Assembly (NCBI GenBank): GCA_012974315.1
Contig: JAAXQI010000070.1
Span: forward strand, 1-6,043
Direction of reading: 5' to 3'
Length of the DNA: 6,043 bases
From: Desulfobacterales bacterium
GTDB taxonomy: Bacteria; Desulfobacterota; Desulfobulbia; Desulfobulbales; BM004
Positions 1-5,487 of this stretch are shown piece by piece. A program made the translations under genes and the position numbers. The notes beneath the pieces are model-generated. The model searched no databases, was not told where the DNA came from, and saw nothing but the letters and a program-made list of their open reading frames with translations. The first letter of the stretch is position 1. Each line of letters opens with the position of its first letter.

Positions 1-334
1 TATTACGCCTGACAGACTCTTGAAGGCCTGTGTTTATTGGCCGGATTCTGATCTTGATATAGAGGATCTTGTTGAAAAAAAAGAGGCCATCTTTCAATCG
101 GCCCATTTCAAACAAACGCATAATATCCCGCAATTTTGTTTAGGCTGCGAACATGTTAGCAATTGCGGCGGCGGATGTGCAGCCCGACGGATTCTCAGGG
201 GGCAGTTTGAAAAACCGGATGAATACTGCCCGATATATCAAAAAAAAACTGTTCAATTGGAAGGCCAGGTCTCCGCTGCTGCTAAGCCCCTTAGGACTGG
301 TAGTATATGCACGACCATCGTCAGAGGAATATAA
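1..334 (+). CDS. Radical SAM/SPASM protein, C-terminal end only (5' truncated by window)
   Basis: The reading frame is open from base 2, so the gene starts upstream; the TTG at 20 is an internal Leu codon, not a start. What remains is a SPASM-type auxiliary iron-sulfur domain. The cysteines are spaced C-x2-C-x5-C-x3-C (FCLGCEHVSNCGGGC, first Cys codon at 137), then 16 residues and another Cys (DEYCPIY). This is the standard SPASM pattern, which binds one or two extra 4Fe-4S clusters in enzymes that modify peptides or other proteins. The catalytic CxxxCxxC half lies outside the window, so the substrate class cannot be assigned. The tail after the last Cys ends in GSICTTIVRGI and TAA at 332-334, four bases before the next gene's preferred start. 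An A9 run at 240-248 lies just after the last cluster Cys. The family call is firm; the function is unknown. Confidence 0.85.
   Translation, partial: ITPDRLLKACVYWPDSDLDIEDLVEKKEAIFQSAHFKQTHNIPQFCLGCEHVSNCGGGCAARRILRGQFEKPDEYCPIYQKKTVQLEGQVSAAAKPLRTGSICTTIVRGI
240..248 (+). repeat. A9 homopolymer tract in the overlap of two open frames
   Basis: Nine consecutive A residues lie in codons CAA AAA AAA ACT of the upstream radical SAM gene. The frame of the downstream radical SAM gene is already open here, from 144 onward, and reads AAA AAA AAA CTG. A transcript one A shorter, or a +1 ribosomal slip, would join the two proteins. Such runs are known slippage sites; slippage here is an inference. 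Confidence 0.5.
323..328 (+). promoter_or_regulatory. Ribosome binding site deciding the start at 339
   Basis: AGAGGA lies 10 bases before ATG 339 and overlaps the end of the upstream gene (stop 332-334). It supports the 339 start over the in-frame ATGs at 153 and 219, which would overlap the upstream gene by 182 and 116 bases. An ATG at 335-337 is in another frame and stops after five codons. Confidence 0.6.
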
Positions 335-338
335 ATGC

Positions 339-1346
339 ATGCAGACAGTTAGTCCAATTTTTAAACTTCCAAAACATCTTTACATTGAAACGACTTCTAG
401 GTGTAACCTCAGATGCAGGGGGTGTATTCTACACCGGGGAAGTTGGGAACTTCAGCGTGACCTGTCCCTCAAAGAACTTATCATGATATGTGACCAACTT
501 CCAAAACTCGAACGAGTAGCGCTTCACGGGATTGGAGAACCGATTTTAAACAAAGAACTCCCGAATATGATCCGGTATCTTAAAGAGAGGAAGGCATTTG
601 TATTTTTTAATTCCAACGGTATCCTGCTGGATGAAATATGTCAGAATCAACTCATTGATACCGGCCTTGACGAACTGCGCATCTCTTTGGACGCTTCCTC
701 CCCGGCAGGATATAAAACCATGCGCAACAGTGACAAATTCAACCTCATTGTCAGCAACGTGCAGGCTTTTTCTGAACGCATAAAGTCTCTTCACGCTTCT
801 CATCCCAAACTTTCGCTCTGGTATCTGGGAACCCGGGAAAATATTTCTGAGCTACCTGGTTTTGTTCGACTGGCAGCTGCCTTGGGTATAACAGAAGTGT
901 ATTTGCAACGCCTGGTTTATTTTCAGGACCATGAGGGATACGGCTTGGCAAGGCCTGAAAAAACACTTATGGATTCGAATCCCGCAGTAGCGGAATTGAT
1001 ACATGAGAGTTATGAAATTGCCAAACGGTCAGGTGTTCAATTCAATGCTTCCGGACTCCGAAATCCGCTTGAAAGTTTGCAAACAGGTATCCGGAATCCC
1101 TTGCCGTGGAAACGCTGCTACCGGCCAACAACCCTTATGTACATTACCGCCAACGGTAACGTTCTACCGTGCTGCATTTCTCCCTTCTCCACCTCTGATT
1201 ATGATTCTATCATTCTGGGTAACGTTTTTGATAACTCCCTGGCCGAAATTTGGTCCGGTCACAGATACAGGGCTTTCAGAAAAAAACGAAAAACTGAAAA
1301 TCCCCCGAAATGCTGTAAAGGTTGCGGCATCCTCTGGAGTCTTTGA
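339..1346 (+). CDS. Radical SAM protein with C-terminal SPASM-like cysteines
   Basis: A 335-residue protein from ATG 339. The radical SAM motif is C-N-L-R-C-R-G-C (Cys22, Cys26, Cys29), the CxxxCxxC that holds the catalytic 4Fe-4S cluster. The SAM-binding GGEP-like motif is GIGEP at 64-68; NSNG (91-94) and RISLDAS (114-120) fit later strands of the partial TIM barrel. A C-terminal cluster region has Cys260, Cys278-Cys279 (GNVLPCC), the phrase LGNVFDNSLAEIW (293-305) and Cys325, Cys326, Cys329 (CCKGC), as in SPASM/twitch proteins. The enzyme should be cytosolic and oxygen-sensitive and should cleave SAM to a 5'-deoxyadenosyl radical. The frame is open back to 144, so a longer N-terminus is possible, but the ribosome site and gene spacing favour 339. 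The next ATG follows its stop directly. The substrate is not recognisable. Tandem pairing with another SPASM protein suggests a shared pathway or a heteromeric pair. Confidence 0.88.
   Translation: MQTVSPIFKLPKHLYIETTSRCNLRCRGCILHRGSWELQRDLSLKELIMICDQLPKLERVALHGIGEPILNKELPNMIRYLKERKAFVFFNSNGILLDEICQNQLIDTGLDELRISLDASSPAGYKTMRNSDKFNLIVSNVQAFSERIKSLHASHPKLSLWYLGTRENISELPGFVRLAAALGITEVYLQRLVYFQDHEGYGLARPEKTLMDSNPAVAELIHESYEIAKRSGVQFNASGLRNPLESLQTGIRNPLPWKRCYRPTTLMYITANGNVLPCCISPFSTSDYDSIILGNVFDNSLAEIWSGHRYRAFRKKRKTENPPKCCKGCGILWSL
1336..1339 (+). promoter_or_regulatory. Ribosome binding site for the transferase gene
   Basis: GGAG sits 7 bases before ATG 1347, inside the last codons of the radical SAM gene. 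Because the stop TGA (1344-1346) directly abuts this ATG, translation of the two genes is probably coupled. Confidence 0.6.
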
Positions 1347-2060
1347 ATGGATAAGCAGTTAGCAAAGCTATTGGTGATAGTGGCAAAAGAACCCGTGCCG
1401 GGAAAGGTTAAAACCCGTCTTTTCCCCAAACTTTCTCCGGCAGTTGCCGCCGACCTATATCGGTGTTTTCTTCATGACAGGATACAGGAGGTCAGCACCC
1501 TTAATGAGGTGGATAGGGCGATTGCTTATACACCTGAAGATGCCGGAAAAACGTTTGCCACGTTAGCTTTGGACGGCTTTGAACTATTTGCCCAGCAAGG
1601 TAAACACCTGGGGGAAAGATTGAATAATATTTTTTTAGAAAAATTGTCTCAGGGGTATAACGCCGTCTCCATCGTTGACAGTGACAGCCCCGATTTGCCC
1701 AAGTCCTTAATAAAAGAATCTTTTGAATTACTTTTGTCAAAACGGGCTGATATTGTGTTTGGCCCGTGTTATGATGGTGGTTATTATCTGGTAGGCATGC
1801 GAAAACCCCATCCGGAATTATTCCGCAATATTCCCTGGAGCACTGAAAACGTACTTTCCGCAACTCTTGAAAAAGCGAGAAAAATGGGACTCAACGTCAA
1901 GCTGCTTACTCGCTGGAATGATTTGGATACCTTCGAAGATCTTCTCGAATTTTATAACAAGTATAAAAACCGCCAGCTATCAAAAGATTGGGCCGGCAAA
2001 AAAACGTTTGCCTTCCTTTCACAGTTAGAAAAAATTAACGCGCTTAGTTTTCCCCGTTGA
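1347..2060 (+). CDS. DUF2064/TIGR04282-type glycosyltransferase or nucleotidyltransferase (rSAM-associated transferase 1)
   Basis: A 237-residue protein with the GT-A-like fold signatures of the TIGR04282/DUF2064 family (related to CofC). The nucleotide-binding start AKEPVPGKVKTRL is at 13-25, HLGERL at 87-92, the acidic DSDSPDLP at 111-118, GPCYDGGYYLVGM at 139-151, IPWST at 162-166 and WNDLDTFEDL at 190-199. Family members are about 200-240 residues and are thought to transfer a sugar or nucleotidyl group using an NTP or NDP-sugar and a divalent metal. Family naming reflects frequent proximity to radical SAM genes, including arsenosugar biosynthesis loci, which matches its place here with zero bases after a radical SAM gene. 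No signal peptide or membrane segment is visible, so it should be cytosolic. The exact donor and acceptor are unknown. It ends 15 bases before the stop of the convergent membrane gene. Confidence 0.88.
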   Translation: MDKQLAKLLVIVAKEPVPGKVKTRLFPKLSPAVAADLYRCFLHDRIQEVSTLNEVDRAIAYTPEDAGKTFATLALDGFELFAQQGKHLGERLNNIFLEKLSQGYNAVSIVDSDSPDLPKSLIKESFELLLSKRADIVFGPCYDGGYYLVGMRKPHPELFRNIPWSTENVLSATLEKARKMGLNVKLLTRWNDLDTFEDLLEFYNKYKNRQLSKDWAGKKTFAFLSQLEKINALSFPR

Positions 2061-2075
2061 ACCGATATATTCTTG

Positions 2076-4718
2076 CTATTCAAATAAAGACTTGGATAAC
2101 AGCGGCCGATAAGTTTTCCCTTCCACCCTTTCAAGATAAGCAAACAGCTCCTTTTCCATTTCCGCAGCTAGTTTAGGCTCTTCTTGTAGCAGGTTGTTTT
2201 TCTCCATGGGATCTTTGACCGTGTTAAATAATTGCAGCAGATCAAGCTCAGCAAAGTAAACCAGTTTCCACTCCCAGTTTCTGTATAAAAAATACCTGCG
2301 CTTAAAGGAGGCCCTTCCTGCCACACTCCGTTTGAGATACCTTTTCCGTTCATTTTTCAATAGTAGCGGAACCAGGGAGATCCCCATATGCGAATCATCA
2401 TATGGCGGGTTAACTGAATACCCTGCAAGATCGGCTATGGTTGGAGCTATATCCGCTGCAACCACAGGCACGTTCTCAAAACGGCCGACAATTCCGTTCG
2501 CAAAAAGAATGACTGGGATTCGAATTTCTTCTTCGTATAGCGTGTGCCCGTGGAGGCTGGCACCATGTTCCCAGAACTGTTCTCCATGATCAGAAGTAAA
2601 CAGTATAACTGTTCTGCCATAAAGGCCTACCTGTTTAAGCCGGCCCACAAATCGGCCCAATGCCCGATCAATATAAGACAAATTGTTATCGTATAAATCC
2701 CTGGGGCTGTTTCCGAAGTCAACCCCGTTTTCTTTTTTCCAAAGGTCGTTATGGACATCCATTAGATGTAGAAAACACAGAAACCTTTCACCTGATGGCA
2801 GGTTGCCGATAGCGTTTAGTGCTGAGTCAAAAACTTCATCGGCAGTAGCTGAGCGTCGATCGCTTACAGCCCTTGGTATGGCAAGTTCTATCACCGGATG
2901 ATCAGGTGGGAAAATGGCTCTGGGGCCGAAGCCTTTCATTACCATGTAGTGTTGGATATTTTCTGCTTGTGCAATTTCAAAATAAAGGTTTTCCCGATAC
3001 AGTTGCGGCCCGTATAACGTAAACCGGCTTCGACCGGCAATCAAAAATGGAAAGGCGGCAAATGAACCGCCTCCCTGGCTGTAAGCCCGACGGAAAGAAA
3101 TTGCTTCTTTCTTGGCCCAGCGATCCAAAAATGACGTAAGATTGCGGTGGTATCCGGCTGAATGAAAGGCATCCCCGCGTAGGGCATCCACAACAATTAT
3201 CAACAAATTAAAGTCTTCTGGAAGAGACGAAGGATGTGTTTTTTTAAGATGCCATGGCAACGGCCAAGGGTTCGGCAAGTTATTCTGATCCGGGCGCTGT
3301 CCAATTCGAATCCACCGGCCCAATCCGAAAAAATTGATAAGCTCTCTGGCATAGCTGACATCAACCCGGCTGAGCTCATTGAATTGTAATATGGCCGCCT
3401 TGGTTTCCCGGAATCCTTCGAGAGCACCAAAGGGTATAAACCCGAGGACTATGATGAACAGCATAACAATCCATCTCCGGCGGAGTTTTAGTAAAATTTT
3501 CGACCTTAAAGAGAAGAATTGTTCGAAAACCAGCAGCATAATTCCGGCAATAACGATAGTTGCAGTTTTCAATATCGCTCCCTTAAGATAGGAAAATGCC
3601 GTGAACCATGGATTAAAAATATTTCCATATAACACTAAATATCCTACGAATAGACTTCCTCCTAAAATGGACGACAAAAGTAAAGGCCCGTTCGACTTTG
3701 CAAGACGCTTGTGCGTCACCATCCACGTTAGGGGAAAGAAGAGTGCCGCGCCAAGTGTGAGCGCGACAACCCCGATGACACTCGCGTTTTGTGCCTGGGG
3801 CACCCGGTCGGCTATTCTAAAGAATACGGCTGACAGCAGTACGCCTCCACAAACCCCCATAAGTATAATCATCTGTAGAATAGCCGATGTCAGATGCAGT
3901 TTGTTCAGTTCCCATTGAATGGCGCTAAACAATGTGCCGAGCAAGAGGCCCGAATAAAAGGTTGCCAATAAAAGAAACAGGGCGAAAATGCTTATACTAT
4001 TAAATTTTGGTTTCCAGAGTAATCTCGATCTTAAGGCTCTGGAAGCGGCCAAAACGGCGGCCATACCTATTCCAAACCATAGACTTGTCAATCCCGAAAA
4101 AATCGGGGGGAAAAAACTTGCTAATAAATATTCGAAATCCGTATCAAGTGAAACACGATCCCACACTCGGTTCCAGGTAGGATCAACGAAAACAATTACA
4201 GCACCACAGGAAAAGACCAAAACAAGAAAAAGCCCGAGACTTCTTTCGGGCTTTTGCAGCAGCGCAATACACGCTTTCGATCCAGGCAATTCATTTTGGT
4301 CCCATGCCAACACACCCTGCAGGAGTATAGAGACCAACAAAACGGTATGCCCTACGGGCAATAAAGCAAACCATGCATAAAACAGGGTGAGCGCAATGAA
4401 GGCGATACTTAATAATTGAATCCAAACCAGCACCGTGATCATAAGAGGAAAGTCCCGAGGTGCCCTCTGTTTTTGCCGGTACTGTAACCCAGAGACAAAA
4501 ACCAAATAAACCAGCCCCATCCATAGAAAGTTTATGATATTCGCACTGATCCAGGCAAAGCCCGAACTTTCACCCGCTGAGATTTCGTTGCCCAATTCGC
4601 TATGGATTGCGGTAAACAAAGAAATAAGAACAAAAACAAGTATGGCTCCGAGAAAATGGAGCCCTGGTAATATGCGAGAAGGTTCCAGGAGAGATTTTTT
4701 TTCTGAAAGGAGATTCAT
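2076..4718 (-). CDS. Polytopic membrane protein with C-terminal sulfatase/alkaline-phosphatase-superfamily domain
   Basis: An 880-residue protein. Residues 16-435 hold about 11-13 hydrophobic helices (for example 20-38, 58-78, 160-179, 312-334, 415-435). From about 503 there is a sulfatase-fold domain: LLIIVVDALRGD (505-516, metal ligand Asp511), HLMDVH (651-656), TSDHGEQFWEHG (708-719, Asp710 and His711) and HGHTLYEEEIRIP (723-735). The nucleophile region reads GGGSFAAFPFLIAG (549-562). Aligned to the sulfatase CxPSRxxLLTG it puts Ser552 at the nucleophile, with no Arg four residues later. That argues against formylglycine maturation and favours a phospho-group transferase or hydrolase, as in lipoteichoic acid synthases and phosphoethanolamine transferases, acting outside the inner membrane on a lipid or glycan. 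Domain order resembles those enzymes, but the membrane part is far larger. The ATG start has only a weak ribosome site (GGAAGA, 12 bases away). An A8 run covers codons 6-8. Confidence 0.85.
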   Translation of the reverse strand: MNLLSEKKSLLEPSRILPGLHFLGAILVFVLISLFTAIHSELGNEISAGESSGFAWISANIINFLWMGLVYLVFVSGLQYRQKQRAPRDFPLMITVLVWIQLLSIAFIALTLFYAWFALLPVGHTVLLVSILLQGVLAWDQNELPGSKACIALLQKPERSLGLFLVLVFSCGAVIVFVDPTWNRVWDRVSLDTDFEYLLASFFPPIFSGLTSLWFGIGMAAVLAASRALRSRLLWKPKFNSISIFALFLLLATFYSGLLLGTLFSAIQWELNKLHLTSAILQMIILMGVCGGVLLSAVFFRIADRVPQAQNASVIGVVALTLGAALFFPLTWMVTHKRLAKSNGPLLLSSILGGSLFVGYLVLYGNIFNPWFTAFSYLKGAILKTATIVIAGIMLLVFEQFFSLRSKILLKLRRRWIVMLFIIVLGFIPFGALEGFRETKAAILQFNELSRVDVSYARELINFFGLGRWIRIGQRPDQNNLPNPWPLPWHLKKTHPSSLPEDFNLLIIVVDALRGDAFHSAGYHRNLTSFLDRWAKKEAISFRRAYSQGGGSFAAFPFLIAGRSRFTLYGPQLYRENLYFEIAQAENIQHYMVMKGFGPRAIFPPDHPVIELAIPRAVSDRRSATADEVFDSALNAIGNLPSGERFLCFLHLMDVHNDLWKKENGVDFGNSPRDLYDNNLSYIDRALGRFVGRLKQVGLYGRTVILFTSDHGEQFWEHGASLHGHTLYEEEIRIPVILFANGIVGRFENVPVVAADIAPTIADLAGYSVNPPYDDSHMGISLVPLLLKNERKRYLKRSVAGRASFKRRYFLYRNWEWKLVYFAELDLLQLFNTVKDPMEKNNLLQEEPKLAAEMEKELFAYLERVEGKTYRPLLSKSLFE
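4228..4255 (-). terminator. Terminator-like hairpin inside the large membrane gene
   Basis: Bases 4228-4237 and 4246-4255 form a perfect 10-bp inverted repeat (AAAAGCCCGA / TCGGGCTTTT) with an 8-base loop. Read on the coding minus strand, the GC core GCCCGA/TCGGGC is followed by TTTTTCTTGTTTT, the layout of a Rho-independent terminator. It lies about 465 bases into the gene, at residues 155-164 (QKPERSLGLF). It may attenuate or stop the transcript early, or it may be a coincidence of codons. Confidence 0.4.
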
Positions 4719-4816
4719 GGAAACGCCCGTTCTTCCGCATGGGCGGAATCGTATCGAGTTCGTTACAATTGGAGCCTGAAATTTTATTTACCCTAACGTT
4801 GCAACTATATAGTTTA
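4719..4816. other. 98-base intergenic gap before the membrane sulfatase-like gene
   Basis: This is the only gap in the minus-strand block longer than about 40 bases. It is AT-rich next to the P460-like gene and GC-richer next to the start at 4718. It contains the palindrome at 4803-4814 and a smaller one, GTTGCAAC, at 4798-4805. I could not find a -35/-10 pair with good spacing, nor a terminator hairpin. It is long enough for a separate promoter, but none can be claimed. Confidence 0.4.
4803..4814. promoter_or_regulatory. Perfect 12-base palindrome AACTATATAGTT, possible operator
   Basis: AACTATATAGTT is identical to its reverse complement and begins three bases past the stop of the P460-like gene, in the only sizeable intergenic gap on the minus strand. 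Position and symmetry fit a dimeric repressor site for the membrane gene 85 bases downstream. AT-rich palindromes also arise by chance, so this is tentative. Confidence 0.3.
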
Positions 4817-5446
4817 CTACGGAAACGGACTAAAAACAAGATCCCCCGTGACATGAAAGGCAATACTGTGACATTGGTGGCATTCCCTTGCCTTTTGCGA
4901 AGTAATTGAGGGCTTTCCTTCCGGGGTAAATCTGGCATAACTCCAGTTGACTGGGAAAAAAGAAGAAGCGGCCGAGCTGTCAGGGTCGTTTTTTTTTTCA
5001 ATGGCATCAATTTCAAGGAATTTGGCACTCTTTGCCGAATTAACGTCTCCTTTGTAGCTTTCCAAAATGATGACGGTACCAACGGGCCATATATGCAGTG
5101 CTTTTTCCGCTTTCGAAGCTTGGATGATTTTGGACTGGGCCAGATCAGAAACGCGATAATAAATCAAGGCGCTCTGATCACTGAAAAATCGGCGAGTTCC
5201 AACATATTTTCTGGCCCAACCTTTGACCGGTTGACCGGCAGCATCGCTATACTTCGGTAGATTCGGAGGCTGATTTGGATAGAGTTGATCAAAGGGAATG
5301 ACGATGGAAGGATCCTTGACGGGTCGCAAACCCGGAGGCCTAAGGAGCACTTCCTGCACATTTGAATTACCTAAAATTACCGTTAATACTCCTAAAAACA
5401 GCGCTGCTGCACAACTAACTTTGAGGAGGCGATAAGCATCAATCAT
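4817..5446 (-). CDS. Cytochrome P460-like c-type haem protein
   Basis: A 209-residue protein. Residues 8-26 form one hydrophobic segment (VSCAAALFLGVLTVILG) with no clear cleavage site, so it is either a Sec signal or a membrane anchor that places the rest in the periplasm. The haem site CHQCH (Cys189, Cys192, axial His193) is near the C-terminus, as in the cytochrome P460/cytochrome c'-beta family, where the motif follows a beta-rich domain. WPVGTVIILESYKG (120-133) resembles that family's PxGTxxxxE strand, and GDLVFSPFP closes the protein as the post-haem D-x-V-F segment. Known members oxidise hydroxylamine or bind NO; the lysine that cross-links haem in true P460 cannot be assigned without alignment. 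The start ATG is the first after an in-frame TAA at 5453-5455 and has no clear ribosome site. It lies 41 bases after the cytochrome c gene, in the same direction, probably the same operon. An A10 run interrupts codons 150-153. Confidence 0.75.
   Translation of the reverse strand: MIDAYRLLKVSCAAALFLGVLTVILGNSNVQEVLLRPPGLRPVKDPSIVIPFDQLYPNQPPNLPKYSDAAGQPVKGWARKYVGTRRFFSDQSALIYYRVSDLAQSKIIQASKAEKALHIWPVGTVIILESYKGDVNSAKSAKFLEIDAIEKKNDPDSSAASSFFPVNWSYARFTPEGKPSITSQKARECHQCHSIAFHVTGDLVFSPFP
4989..4998 (-). repeat. A10 tract (coding strand) in the P460-like gene
   Basis: Ten consecutive T on the plus strand read on the coding strand as GAA AAA AAA AAC, residues Glu150 to Asn153, 36 codons before the haem motif. 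Gain or loss of one base would remove CHQCH. In the +1 frame there is no stop until about 4600, inside the next gene. Runs this long are prone to transcriptional slippage, replication slippage and sequencing error. Confidence 0.5.
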
Positions 5447-5487
5447 TAGCCATTACTTGGTCTGTAAATTGCTACCCGCACCCGCTG

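Noticed and set aside
128..168. Inverted repeat CCGCAATT / AATTGCGG with a 25-base loop
   Set aside because: It falls within the conserved cysteine codons of the SPASM domain, the loop is long and no regulatory context is present.
153..338. N-terminal extension of the second radical SAM protein from ATG 153 or ATG 219
   Set aside because: It would overlap the upstream SPASM gene by 182 or 116 bases, including its cluster cysteines in the longer form. ATG 339 has a good ribosome site and lies 4 bases after the upstream stop. The extension is kept only as a possible product of slippage at the A9 run.
1..1346. Radical SAM proteins as formylglycine-making sulfatase maturases for the nearby sulfatase-like protein
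   Set aside because: The sulfatase-like domain lacks the C/S-x-P/A-x-R recognition motif, the genes are in opposite operons, and neither radical SAM protein shows the characteristic maturase pattern in what can be seen.
2384..2405. Inverted repeat CCATATG / CATATGG with an 8-base loop
   Set aside because: It is a 7-bp AT-rich stem inside the sulfatase-domain coding sequence (PYDDSHMGI) with no U-run or other context, most likely chance.
2332..4380. Several plus-strand open frames of 70-130 residues opposite the large membrane gene
   Set aside because: They lie antisense to a gene with clear membrane and enzyme motifs and show no domains or ribosome sites.
4600..5082. 160-residue minus-strand open frame bridging the P460-like and membrane genes
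   Set aside because: It overlaps both genes in another frame, has no recognisable domain or ribosome site and has the composition of a shadow frame.
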